DNA of 64,000 nucleotides from Hygrophila difformis (lineage: Eukaryota; Streptophyta; Magnoliopsida; Lamiales; Acanthaceae). A program made the position numbers and the translations under genes. This document shows positions 46,958 through 59,479 of this stretch, in pieces; positions within the stretch are counted from its first letter, which is position 1; each line of letters opens with the position of its first letter. Where the stretch lies: contig JAOANR010000002.1 in the NCBI GenBank assembly GCA_030278955.1, forward strand, positions 14,158,238 through 14,222,237, written 5' to 3'. The notes under the pieces are model-generated. The model was not told the origin of the DNA. It searched no databases and saw only the letters and a program-made list of their open reading frames with translations.

Positions 46958-47971
46958 TCACCTGATTAATCGAGGTTTGGCATCTTGTTTGCTAAACAAG
47001 TATCTCAATGCAGAGTGATCGGTGTATACTATAGTCTTCGTACCTATAAGATACTGTCTGAATTTATCAAACGCGAAGATTACAACATACATCTCTTTCT
47101 CCGTTGTGGTGTAGTTAATTTGGGCTTCATTCAGGGCATGACTTGCGTAATGAATTACGCAGTGTCTCCCATCCTTATGTTGTCCAAGAACTGCGCCCAC
47201 GGCGAGACCACTGGCATCACACATTACCTCGAAAGGGATTGACCAATCGGGTGGTTGCACTATCGGTGCAGAAACCAACATCTTCTTGAGCGTGTCAAAG
47301 GCTTGGACACACGCTTCATTTATTAAGAAAGGATTTTCTTTACAAAGCAGATTAGTGAGCGGCTTGGCAATTTTAGAGAAATCTTTAATGAATCGCCGGT
47401 AAAAACCGGCATGCCCTAAGAAGCTCCTAACTGATTTGATCGAGTTAGGAAGAGGGGGATTGGAAATGATGGAAACTTTGGCTGGATCAACTTCGATGCC
47501 TGCACGAGAAATGCGATGACCTAACACTATGCCCTCAGTGACCATAAAATGGCACTTTTCCCAATTTAAAACCAAGTTAGTGTCCTCACACCTCTTTAAA
47601 ATCTTAGCAAGATTAGTCAAACATCCATCAAACGTATCTCCATATACAGAGAAGTCATCCATGAAGACCTCAATGCATTTTTCGATAAATTCAGAGAATA
47701 TAGATATCATGCATCTTTGAAAAGTGGTTGGTGCATTGCAAAGACCAAAAGGCATGCGCCTATAGGCAAAAGTGCCATAGGGGCATGTAAAAGTAGTTTT
47801 TTCGTGATCCTCACTAGCGATCACTATTTGATTGTATCCAGAATAGCCATCTAAAAAACAATAAAATGCCCTTCCCGCCAATCGTTCCAACATTTGATCG
47901 ATAAAAGGTAAAGGGAAATGGTCCTTGCGAGTTGCCTCGTTCAACTTCCGGTAATCTATGCAACTCTCCAT
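46958..47971 (-). pseudogene. Athila-B right reverse transcriptase and RNase H
   Basis: A one-base deletion at about 47961 (GCAACTC where the others have GCAGACTC) shifts the frame at RVCIDYRKLN. After it, RT motifs are complete: FLDGYSGYNQI, RRMPFGLCNAP, FMDDFSVYG (47639-47671, residues 103-106 for FMDD), and RNase H D252, E291, D318. It ends in a TGA at 46958-46960 shared with Athila-A. The region deleted in the left unit (LNWEKCHFMVTEG) is present. Confidence 0.9.
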
Positions 47972-50900
47972 CCGGTGACTGGGCGCGTGGCAATTTCCTC
48001 CCCTTGTTCATTCTGCGTAATGCACATCCCACCCCGCTTCGGAACAACCTGCACAGGACTGACCCATTTGCTATCAGAAATCGGGTATATAATACCGGCG
48101 TCTAACAGCTTGATCACTTCCTTTCTTACCACTTCTTGCATGGGTGGGTTCAATCTTCGTTGGGGTTGGCGAGAGGCCTTGAAATTCTCCTCCATTAAAA
48201 TCCTGTGCATACAAACAGAAGGGCTTATTCCTTTGATAACAGAAATGGTCCAACCAATTGCACGCACATAATTTTTAAGGACGGCCACCAGAGCATTTTC
48301 TTGCTCTTGGGAGAGCTTAGCCGAAACAATCACAGGTAATTTTTTATGTTCTGCGAGAAACGCGTACTTGAGATGATCGGGTAATGTTTTAAGTTCAAGC
48401 TCTGGTGGGCATTCAATGGAAGGGAGTAACTTGCGAGAATTAGATGGGAGAAGATCAATTTTACCTTCCGGACCCTGCATCAGTGCAGGGTCCGCCTCCT
48501 CTTGGTCGGCGTCGTCATGAAAGTCTGTGCCGTCAAACTCCTCCAAATCCCCTGTTTCGGGATCGGCAAAGTGAACGGCGTTGCATCCGTTGTGCTCCAC
48601 GCCAGCAGGCTTCAGTACCTGCATTGAAATCTCATCCAGCATCATTTCATGATCAAATTCAGAGTCAAGCTCTCTCTCCTCACAATCAATTTCCTCTCCA
48701 CTATCTATTACAGAAAACATGGAACAAGCTCCTTCATTTGGAAACTTCTGCAGCTGCTCCATATCAAAGGTGATTTCCTCGCCATCGACCCTCAGTGTGA
48801 CTTTTCCAGATTTAGCGTCGATTAGTGCACCACCAGTGGCTAGAAATGGGCGTCCAAGGATAAGCGGCATTTCAGAATCTTCTTCGATATCGAGGATAAT
48901 GAAGTCAACCGGGAAGAGAACCTGGCCGGTTTTGACCACAACATCCTTGAGGATTCCTACTGGCTGAGTGATTGATCTGTCTGCGAGTTGCAGTCTCATC
49001 TTAATTGGTTGAATCTCTCCAAGCTTAAGGCGGATTGCCATAGCCAGTGGCATCACATTGATGCTCGATCCTAGATCACAAAGCCCCATACTCACTTTGG
49101 CCTTTCCGAATTGTACTGGAAGTGTGCAACATCCGGGGTCTTCTTTCTTTTCAGGCATTCTCCTCTGAACGATGGCACTGCATGTGCTGTTGAGAATAAT
49201 CACCTCCTCCTGCTCGACCTGCCTTTTCCCTGAAATCAATTCTTTCAAGAACTTAGCATAGATGGGCATTTCGGTAATCATTTCTGTGAGAGGAATGGTT
49301 ATCTCTACAGACTTTAGTCGTTCCAGAAATTTCTTAAATTTAAGATCATGTTCCTTATTTTTAAGACGTGCTGGGTACGACACCCTTGGCATGTACTTGT
49401 TATTGTCTACTTGTTTTTGTGGTAAAGGGAAGGAAGTTGTACCTCCACCTGTACCCTTATCTGTTTCAGCCGTTTCAGGTGCAGCGTCAGTCTGCAGATC
49501 GGCTGTCTCTTCCTCAGCTTCCTTTTCAATCTCCTCAACATCACTTTCCAGTTCATTTCCCTGTACCAGTTTCTCTTTGCCCTTGGGTCCTTCCAGAACT
49601 TTACCAGACTTAAGTGTGATGGCCTTACACTGAGGATTTTTCTCAGCAGCACTGGGTAGAGTTCCTTGGTCTCTTTTCTGCATTTCCTTGGCCATTTGTG
49701 TAACCTGCGTCTCCACGTTCCGGATAGAGGACTGCAACGGAGTGTTGATTTCCTTTTGACTGGTGATAAAGTCAGTCATGAGGATCTCCAATCTGGAAGG
49801 GGGTTTCTGCTGGTTCTGGTTCCAATTCTGGTTCTGACCTTGGTTGTGGCCAAACTGGTTCTGATTCTGATTTGGGACAAACTGATTCTGTGGCTGCTGG
49901 AAGTTTTGGAAATTCTGGTTTTGGGGTGGCCTAGCTAGAATCTGAGGCTGGAATCCTGGGTTAAAGTGCTGGGGCCTTGGTTGGTTGAACTGCTGTGGCT
50001 GGGTTAACAGGTGGGAATTCAAGGCATTGTTGTTGGAATATGAGAGGTTCGGATGCCGATTTTGGAATCCACCTGCATAGTTACAACTTTCACTCGCCAC
50101 TTGCTGACAGGATTCAGTGGAATGCGGGCCTTGGCAAGTCCCGCAAACAGCTTCAGCATTTTGAGCCTGTGTAGAGCTCCCAGCTTCCTGATTCAAGGTC
50201 AAGACGGCCACTTGGTCTTTCAGTTTGTCCAGTTCAGATTTCCCTGCTGTACCTACAGCGCATAAACCACGAGGGGGAGGGGAATTAACATCATCAGAAA
50301 GTACAGTCCTGTTCACGCTCATTGCCTCAATCTTGGCCCAAGCTTGGTCCATGGGGATGTATAGCAGGTGTTGACCGCCGGCAGCATCAAGCATGTTCTT
50401 CCATGCTGGGGTCAGACCGCTATAGAACTTTCTCAATTTCTCCCACTCATGGAAACCATGCTGGGGGCATTTCCTGAGCAAGTTGAAGAACCGCTCCTTT
50501 GCATCATACAGGGACTCGTCTGGTTTCATCTTGAATTCCGCAATCTTAGAGCGGCATTCATCCACCTTGGATTCCGGGAAGTACTTTGTCAAGAAGTTTC
50601 TGATCACGTCCTCCCATGCAGATTTCTGATTCACGGGCAGTGATTTATACCATGTCCTTGCCCCGCTAGTCAGAGAGAAGGGAAACAGCCTCAATCGGAT
50701 GGTGTTAGCAGATACATTCTGGTTCTTGATCGTATCGCACAGTTCCAGGAAAGTCTGCAGGTGATCGTGGGGATCTTCATGATTTGCTCCTGCGAACTGG
50801 TTGCTCTGAACAAAATTGATGAGAGCCGGCTTCAATTCGAAATTCCTGGCCAAGAATGGGGCTTGACCAGGAATGTTCAAATACGGTTCTAGAATGGGCT

Positions 50901-51459
50901 GCATATAGTCAGCTGCGGCTGCTTGTTGATTGTTCCCTGGCCCTCCTTGGTATTGCTGTGGGTAAAAGTTCTGATTCGGATAGTAATTTCTGGGATCATT
51001 GAATTCGTTTGGGTTGGGATGATTCTGGTTTTGGTTGAACTGGGGGTCTGGAAATTGAGGATTCTGAAAATTTTGGTTATTAGGGTTATTCTGGTTGAGT
51101 GGGTTGTTTTGGGGATTTTGGTGGTTTGGGTTGGGTGGAGGCATCTCGAAGGGTTGCTGCTCGAGATTTGGGGGATTCTCACCTCCTTGAATGACTTGAG
51201 GTGGGAGATCCTCCAAGTTCTCAACATCAACGTCTTCGGGATCCTCTTGTATATTTTGGAGTGGTGGGTTAAGTGGAATGTTTGGGGGATTGCCATGGTT
51301 ATCCGCCATGTCTGAGATGTCACTGCTTGTGCTCGGAGAGAGGAGAGCTTGTCTTTCCCGTTCTTTTCTTTGTCTAGTTTCCGCCCTCAGACGACGAGCT
51401 GTTTTCTCAATCTCTGCGTTGAACGGGATCTCGGCTGGAGTCTCCTTCCTCTTTTGCAT
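47956..51459 (-). pseudogene. gag-pol: Athila-B right gag, protease and RT start
   Basis: 1167 residues from the gag ATG at 51459 (MQKRKETPAEIPF), the longest open Gag here. N-terminal basic segment, disordered Pro/Asn/Gln-rich stretch about 60-180, Athila capsid domain about 210-360 (NHEDPHDHL, GARTWYKSLP, KYFPESKVDECRSK), knuckle-like CGTCQGPHSTESC, second Asn/Gln stretch (NQNWNQNQQKPPSRLE), then the retropepsin motif CDLGSSINVMPL near 49075. The frame is broken by the deletion at about 47961. Gag and protease could in principle be made, RT and integrase could not; this is inference. Confidence 0.92.
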
Positions 51460-51599
51460 AGAACAGAGGTCTTAGCTATGACAGTACCTGCACATTCCCC
51501 AGGTTAGAATCGGTTTTGAGGTGAATATTTATATTTATATGTATAAGCTAACTAGGAGCAATGAGGAATGTAATTCTCTAATAAAACGGCGCTGCATCC

Positions 51600-51617
51600 T
51601 CCCCGGCAACGGCGCCA
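51600..51617 (-). other. Athila-B right primer-binding site (tRNA-Asp)
   Basis: The minus strand reads TGGCGCCGTTGCCGGGGA, directly after the LTR. Exact complement of tRNA-Asp(GTC). Confidence 0.95.
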
Positions 51618-54399
51618 TGAAACTTTTGACAATTTCCGCACACGAGTATTTTCTAAAATATCCCAGGTTAAATTTATTAAATGAAAAGATTTGTGATTCA
51701 CGGGAAGGGGTTTAGGGATATATCAAGATTGTTATTCTTTTTATCACTCAAGTGTGGTGCTTTAATTTCAAATGGCGTTGTGGTCCTCTCTGTCATGAAA
51801 CTGTTGACAAGTCTCATGGTACAGCCGGGATAGATTGACCTTCAGCCTGTCACACTGAGGGTTCCCGGCATATGTGCCATGATACTTCTCATCACTTCTT
51901 GCCATGAGATTCCCTGCCATGAAACTTTTGACAGATTTCCACTACATGAGTATTTTCCGAAAAATCATGATCTTGGTTTAGGTTTTATTTAATGAAACCA
52001 ATTTATGATGGCGGAGTTGTGAGTAGGGATATATTTATAGGTTGTCACGTTTTTATTACTCGTGTTAAGAAACTGTGCCCCCGAAAGCGCACGATGTCAA
52101 AAATTGCAGTAATTTATAGTAAGACCGGATCGTTCACTGGAGGATGTGCGATAGAAGCAGGGCCTACGTCGTTTTACTAGATTTTCCATTCGTATTGCTC
52201 CAATGGTTTGAAAAGTGATTAACAACTACTGACATGAATTTAAATTAGATTATAAAAGCGTTTAAATTTACTCTACAAAGCGAATAAGTCTATCCTAGAA
52301 AGCGGGTAAAGTTATTCTAGAACTCCGATAAACATTATCTATGAAAGCAGGGAAAATTTACATTGTGCCAGCCGTGAAGCTGAATCACAATGTAGACAGA
52401 AGGGACAGGAAGAAAAGAATGAAAATTGGACAAGATTTAGATATAGCAGTATTAAACTTCCATTTTTATACACAGGTCTTGGCTTGGGACAATTCTATCA
52501 GATAGCTAATTCTCATGCTCTCAATAATGCTTTCCCTTTAACAGACAGGTACTTACAATATGAGTTTACATGTTCTTAAGACTGCAAATTCTAAGATACC
52601 ACAGATTCGTAACTGCCCTGGCCTGGGTGTGTCACTTCATCTGTGGTGGTAAAGCAACACCTGACAATCCATTTATTGAAATGCCAAGTACTACTATCAT
52701 TCCCCCATGTCACGCCCAAAGATTCTAATTAAGCCCTAAACTATCCCTTAACTATCAATCCTAGTAGCAGTTACACAACTCTCTATACAACCGAGTGACC
52801 TCTAATGAAAGCGGTTAAAAGAAAGCAGTAAAGAAAGCATTTAAAATCTATCACTCGGAGGTTTTGAAAATCTGACCCTGGTAGTAAAAGACAGTACCCA
52901 GTCAAGATGACTGGGTATGGATCAAGAATTCCCGGCTCTTGGTGAAATGCTCGCAGTGTTCACTTCCTTCCGGGTGGTTATGAGATACAAACTAATGAAA
53001 CGAACTAATAAATTAGTTCGTTCCGGATGCACTCACTCAGGACTCAAAAATATGCTTTGGCAGAAGAGGATAGCAGTTGAAAGAGAACTCAACCCTATCT
53101 TAGAAAATAACCAAGGCCTGGATGATGTTCCTCTGAGATTATTTACTACACTATATTTGAGTCCAAGTGGACCCCATCTCAGTGTAATATTTAATCTTAG
53201 ATTTCCAACAAACAGCAATTTTGGAAAATAATGAATTGGAAAATTATTCCCTAAACAGGTACTAGACTCTCAGTTAAAACACTGACCCTTTCAGTCTAGA
53301 TGAGACCTAATCGCTGACTCTGCTTCTAATTTCCCAAAATCAACCCTCGACAGAATATGAATTAGTCATAATTGAAGAATTTATCCCTTACTTAGATCCG
53401 GTTTTTATAAAGGAGTTTTTGTTGGAAATTTAATACGCAATATCTGTTTGAGTGTAGACTTCTATTGTCCAATGGAAGGATCCCAAAATAATTACAGACC
53501 GCAATATCCACATAATAATAGCATGCATACGGATATATGAGAAGTGTAAAATTAATTGACCCAAAATATAGATGCGGGTCTAGACAGAAGATGAAACACA
53601 GATATGAAGTGGTCAAAGGACCAAAGTAATGGCAGAATAATCGGGTGGACAGTAAACATCTACTGTCCAATTTCCCAATCACTCGGATGTAGCAAATTTA
53701 GACAGCTTAGGTCCTGTAATGGCAGTGTCAGTACCAGTTGGGCCTTCACTGTCTGTGAATTCGGATAAAAACCTACATGCTTCCTTTCTATAATGATCAT
53801 CAGTTAGCATTGACTGGTGCCAACTGATTCCTATTACAGATTGGAATTTGGGTTTGGAAATTAAGATAATAAAATAAACTGTATCTGGATGGGAGTCAGC
53901 CGAGCAGCTATTATAACCCCGGTTCGGCGAACCGCCAAGACTTCCACTGACAGTCATCCAGATCATGCAAAATAACACCTAGTAATTAATACCCAGAATA
54001 TGAGCTAGTTATCCGTTAGGGAATACCCGCCAACATTAGTCTGATGTATTCTTTACTAATTGTTGCACACACTACGCAAAGACAAAATAAAATGAGATAA
54101 AAGAAGATTCCTTGTATGAGAGACATTGGTTTCTCATGCAAGGTTGTGGATTGGGTCCACAAATGATGATCTTAAATAATCCCTCCTACCATAATTAATT
54201 ACAGTCCGGATTATCTGCTTAAGTCATCATGATTTTGTTTATAGAAAATTGTTTTAATGGCAATTGAACAAAGGTCCTCTAATCACAACAATTGGTGATT
54301 TAATTATTGCTGATTAACTCATGGATCATTAATGACTAGAGGGTTCAATTATTTAATGATGGAAATGGAGAATGGAAAATCTGCATGAAGATGCTGATT

Positions 54400-54861
54400 A
54401 CGATGCTAGACAGATGTGACGGCGCTATCCTAGGATAGCGTCGTGAAGGTAGCGTCGTCATGGGTTGGTGTAAGAGAGAATAAATTTTGGATTAAAAGGG
54501 GTAATTACGACGCTATACACTATCACGGCGCTATACTAGCATAGCGTCGTAGGTGTAGTGTCGTAGGTGGTTTTGAGAAATTTAGAAGTTTTTGAAAAAG
54601 AAGAGATACTACGGCGCTAAACGTTAAATGACGGCGCTATCCTAGGGTAGCGCCGTAAGGATAGTGCCGTAGGTGGGTTCTAGAGATAGAGGAAATTTTT
54701 GGGACCTACGGCGCTAAACAGAAATTACGACGCTATCTGAGGATAGCGCCGTTGGTTTAGTGCCGTAGGGCAATATTTTGTTAAAGTTCTGGGTAACTAC
54801 GGCGCTATACCACACCTACGACGCTATCCAAAGATAGCGCCGTAGGGCGGTTAGCGTCGTA
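54400..54861. repeat. Two-tier inverted-repeat cluster 1, right LTR
   Basis: Five A-B-B'-A' units as at 39579-40040. Confidence 0.9.
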
Positions 54862-55586
54862 GCTAGCCCAGAAGCATGTTGTTGTTCGGGTAATGCAATC
54901 TCTGCGATTGCAGGCCCTATTTTTGAATTCATGGTTCACAAATGCATTAAAATGAGACGACAAGCCAAAAACAGTGAAAATAAGATGCAAGGAATGCAAA
55001 ACAGTGGATAAAACTACACTAAACTACACACTTATGAACCACAAACCCAAATGAGGGTTTTCAACCAACATTTATGCATGAATCCCCAAAAAAAATGAAA
55101 AGAAAACATAAAACCCACATGAAACATTAAGCCAAAATGACCAAATGGTCATGGAACCAAAAACAAAGCATTAAATCCATGGACCCATGTCCATTTCATG
55201 ATTTTGGGATACTTTCAAGATTAACTTCCCATTTTATAACAAATGGTTTGATAATATCCATGATTTGGGTATTTCAAACCTAAACAAGAGTTTAATAAAA
55301 CTGTAAATAATGAAAACAGTGGCTATCCTAAACTGGGTAACACAGAATACTATTAATCTAACAAAATATAGACTAAACAAAGCTAACTACATGCATAAAG
55401 TAAATAATACAAGAAAATAAACCTAACTAACTAACTACCTCTACACTACTCTCAAGAACAACTCTTGTCTTCAAGTTTGAGAATGTGGTGAAGTGACAAG
55501 ACCAGGGAGTCAACACCTCTATTTATAGGTGGGAAACCCTAGGCCCATGGGCCCCCAGGCCTTGAATTTGAATTCTGGCAAGGCTT

Positions 55587-55851
55587 ACGACGCTATAGGT
55601 GGCTTACGGCCCTATCCTTGCTACGGCGCTATAGGTGTAGCGTCGTAGTCTTCCATCCCAAAGACACTCTTGCTTCTGAATGGACAGCCTACGGCGCTAT
55701 CCTTGCCTACGGCGCTATGCTTGCTTACGGCGCTATCCATGCTTAGCGCCGTCCGCTTCTCTTCAGACTGCTGCTTTGGTTTCCTCCTACGGCGCTAGAC
55801 CAAGCTACGGCGCTATCTATGTTTAGCGCCGTAGTTGCGTCTAGCGTCGTA
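55587..55851. repeat. Inverted-repeat cluster 2, right LTR
   Basis: Same arms as 40766-41030, with single changes such as ACGGCCCTA for ACGGCGCTA. Confidence 0.85.
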
Positions 55852-57734
55852 ATATCCTGAAAAATTCAACTTTTTGTGTGTTTTTCATTTCTTTTCCCAT
55901 CTTTTTGTTTCCTTTTCTTTTTCTCATGTTTTTGGATTTTTCTAACATAAATGTGCAATAAAATTACATATTTATGCATTTTTCATACCAGCTCAATATT
56001 TTTACAATTATGCATAAATCAGTCCAATTCTACTGCTTTCTTATTTAATATAAGACCGGAATGCGATCAAATGCCCGTTTAAGACACGGAAATTGATTGA
56101 AAATAATGGTCATTTCTGGCCATTATCAGACCTCTAAGGAAAGCAGTTAAAAGAAAGCGGTAAAGAAAATAGTAGAGAAAGCATTTAAAACCTATCACTC
56201 GGAGGTTTTGAAGATCTGACCCTGGTAGTAAAAGACAGCTCCCCATCAGGATGAAGGGGTATGGATCAAGAATTCCCGGCTCTTGGTGAACTACTCGTGT
56301 GTTCACTTCCTTCCGGGTGGTTATGAGATACAATCTAATGAAACGAACTAATAAATTAGTTCGTTCCGGATGCATTCACTCAGGACTCAAAAATAGGCTT
56401 TGGCAGAAGAGGATAGCAGTTGAAAGAAGACTCAACCCTCTCTTAGAAAATAACCAAGGCCTGGATGATGTTCCTCTAAGATTATTTACTACACTGTATT
56501 TGAGTCCAAGTGGACCCCATCTCGGTGTAATATTTAATCTTAGATTCCCAACAAACAGCAATTTTGGAAAATAATGAGTTTGAAAACCATTCCCTAAGCA
56601 GGTACTAGACTCTCAGTTAAAACACAGATCCTTTCAGTCTAGATGAGACCTAATCGCTGACTCTGCTTCTAATTTCCCGAAATCAACCCTTGATAGAATA
56701 TGAATTAGTCATAATTGAAGAATTTATCCCTTACTGTTGTCCAATAGGAATTTTTGTTAGGAATTTAATATGCAATATCTGTTTTAAATCTATGCTTCTA
56801 TTGTCCAAGGGAAGGATCCCAAAATATTATAGACCACAATAATACATAATATTATTATGCATAAGGATATATGGAAGTGTAAAATTAATTGACCCAAAAT
56901 ATAGATGCGGGTCTAGACAGAAGGTGGAACACAGAGATGAAGTGGTCGGGAGACCAAAGTTATGGCAGAATAATCGGGTGGACTGTAAACATCTACTGTC
57001 CAATTTCCCAATTACTCGGATGGAGCGAATTTAGACAGCTTAGACCCTGTAATGGCAGTGTCAATGCCAGTTGGGCCTCGTCTGTCTGTGAATTCGGATA
57101 AAAACCTACATGCTTCCTCTCTGCAGTACTTATCAGCTAATGTTGACAGACATTAGCAGAGTTTTATTACGGATTGGAATTTGGGTTTGGAAATTAAGAT
57201 AAATAAAATAAAACTGTATCCGGATGGAAATCAGTTGAGCAGCTATTATAGTCCCGGATGGACAAACCGCCAAGGCTTCCACTGACTACCATCCAGACCA
57301 TGCAAAATAACACTTAGTAACCAATACCCCGACTACGAGCTAGTTATCCGTGAGGGAATACCCGCCAACATTAGTCTGTTGTATCCTTTATTAATTGTTA
57401 CACACAATAGACAAAAGACAAAATAAAATGAAATAAAGAGAAGAGCTTGCATGAGAGACATTGGTTTCTCATGCAAGGTAATGGAATCAATCCATAATTG
57501 ATGACTTAAATAATTCCTCCTACCATAATTAATTACAGTCCGGATTATCTGTTTAAGACATCATGATTTTATTTATAGAAGAGTGTTTTAATGGCAATTG
57601 AACAAAGGTCCTCTAATCATAACAATTAGTGATTTAATTATTGCTAATTAGAATTATAAATCATTAATGACTAGAGGGTTCAATTAATTAATGATGGAAA
57701 TGGAGAATGGAAGATCTGCATAAAGATGCTGATT

Positions 57735-58200
57735 ACGACGCTAGACAGATGTGACGGAGCTATCCTAGGATAGCGCCGTGAGGGTAGCGTCGTCATGGGT
57801 TGGTGCAAGAGGGTAAATGGATTTTGGATTAGAGGGGTATCTAAGACGCTGTACACTAAACTACGGCGCTATACTCGTATAGCGTCGTAGGTGTAGCGTC
57901 GTAGGTGGTTTGAGAAATAAGAAGTTTTTGGAAAAAGAAAGGAAATTACGGCGCTATTCATTAAATGACGACGCTATCCTAGGATAGCGTCGTAAGGATA
58001 GTGTCGTAGGTGGGTTCTGTGAGATAAAGGAATTTTGGGGATCTACGGCGCTAAACAAAAATTACGACGCTATCTGAGGATAGCGCCGTTGGTTTAGTGC
58101 CGTAGGGCAAATTTTTTGTTTAAGTTCTGGGCAACTACGACGCTATACCTCACCTACGACGCTATCCAAGGATAGCGCCGTAGGGCGGTTAGCGTCGTAG
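57735..58200. repeat. Two-tier inverted-repeat cluster 1, Athila-A LTR
   Basis: Five units in the same order as in Athila-B. Several arms differ by G/A at the fourth position of ACGGCG/ACGACG, usually leaving G-C or G-U type pairing possible. Confidence 0.88.
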
Positions 58201-58926
58201 CTAGCCCAGAAACATGTTGTTATTCGGGTAATGCAATCTCTGCGATTGCAAGCCCTATTTTCGAGTTCATGGTTCACAAATGGATGAAAGACGAAATAAC
58301 AAGCTAAGAACAGTGAAAGTAAAATGCAAGAATTGCAAAACAGTGAATAAAACTATACTAAACTACACACTCATGAACCACAAACCCAAATGAGGGTTTT
58401 CAACCAACATTCATGCATAAATCCCAAAAAAAATGAAGAGAAACAGAAAACCCATATGAACAGTAAGATAAAATGACCAAATGGTCATGAAACCAAGAAT
58501 AAAGCATAAAATCCATGGACCCATGTCCATTTCATGATTTTGGGATACTTTCAAGATTAACTTCCCATTTTATATCAAATGGTTTGATAATACCCATGAT
58601 TTGGGTATTTCAAACCTAAAAGGAGGTTTAACAAAAACTGTAAATAATGAAAACTGTGGCTATCCTAAACTGGGAATCACAGAATAATACTAATCTAACA
58701 AAATATAAACTAAACTAAGTTAACTACATGCATAATGTAAATAATACAAGAAAATAAACCTAACTAACTAACTACCTCTACACTACTCTCAAGATCAGCC
58801 TATTGTCTTCAAGTTTGGAGAATGTGGTGAAGTGACAAGACCAGGGAGTCAACACCTCTATATATAGGCGAGAAACCCTAGGCCCATGGGCCCCCAGGCC
58901 TTGAAATTTTAATTCTGGCAAGGCTT

Positions 58927-59190
58927 ACGACGCTATAGGTGGCTTACGGCGCTATCCTTGCTACGGCGCTATAGGTGTAGCGTCGTAGTCTTTCATCCCA
59001 AAGACACTCTTGCTTCTGAATGGACAGCCTACGGCGCTATCCTTGCCTACGGCGCTATGCTTGATTACGGCGCTATCCATGCTTAGCGCCGTCCGCTCTT
59101 CTTCAGACTGCTGCTTTGATTTTCTCCTACGGCGCTAGACCAAGCTACGACGCTATCCATGCATAGCGTCGTAGTTGTGTCTAGCGTCGT
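58927..59190. repeat. Inverted-repeat cluster 2, Athila-A LTR
   Basis: Same arrangement as 40766-41030, upstream of the TATA box in element sense. Confidence 0.85.
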
Positions 59191-59479
59191 AATATCCTGA
59201 AAAATCATCTTTTTGTGGGTTTTTCATTTCTTTTCCCATCTTTTTGTTTCCTTTTTCTTTTCTTTTCTTTTTCTCATGTTTTTGGATTTTTCTAACATAA
59301 ATATGTAATAAAATTACATATTTATGCATTTTTTCATACCAGCTCAATGTTTTTACAATTATGCATAAATCAGTCCAATTCTACTGCTTTCTTATTTAAT
59401 ATAAGACCGGAATGCGATCAAATGCCCGTTTCAGACACGGAAATGGATTGAAAATAATGGTCATTGCTGGCCATTATCA

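Larger units (their letters stand above)
27405..56129 (-). mobile_element. Athila-B: tandem LTR-internal-LTR-internal-LTR complex
   Basis: One GACCT duplication encloses 28.7 kb with three LTRs (27405 to about 29754, partial; 36797-41307; 51618-56129) and two gag-pol copies on the minus strand. The middle LTR acts as 3' LTR of the right unit and 5' LTR of the left one. Such a layout arises by unequal recombination between LTRs of one element. The left unit also lost about 5.4 kb (equivalent to 39147-44516). The full LTRs are 4511 and 4512 bases and nearly identical, so this is the youngest layer seen. Confidence 0.9.
51618..56129 (-). mobile_element. Athila-B 5' LTR (right copy)
   Basis: 4512 bases, nearly identical to the middle LTR. 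TATA box at 55517-55531. Cluster 1 is at 54400-54861 (its first arm mutated to ACGATGCTA) and cluster 2 at 55587-55851. Confidence 0.95.
19166..59479 (-). mobile_element. Athila-A: minus-strand Athila element containing Athila-B
   Basis: Athila lineage: tRNA-Asp primer site, LTR ends TGATAATGG...TTTCA, RT motif FMDDFSVYG. Its 5' LTR is 26219-27404 plus 56135-59479 (about 4.5 kb once Athila-B is set aside). Its 3' LTR is only 19166 to about 20306, because one deletion removed the rest of that LTR, the 3' untranslated region and the end of integrase. Both LTR pieces share a one-base gap (GAGTATTTCTAAA against GAGTATTTTCTAAA in B), so they belong to one element. Confidence 0.92.
56130..59479 (-). 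mobile_element. Athila-A 5' LTR, second piece
   Basis: Resumes the LTR broken at 27404 after the duplicated GACCT and ends CCATTATCA at 59479. It carries its own cluster 1 (57735-58200), TATA box (58856-58870, CTATATATAG) and cluster 2 (58927-59190). It differs from the B LTRs at many positions, as expected for an older element. Confidence 0.92.
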
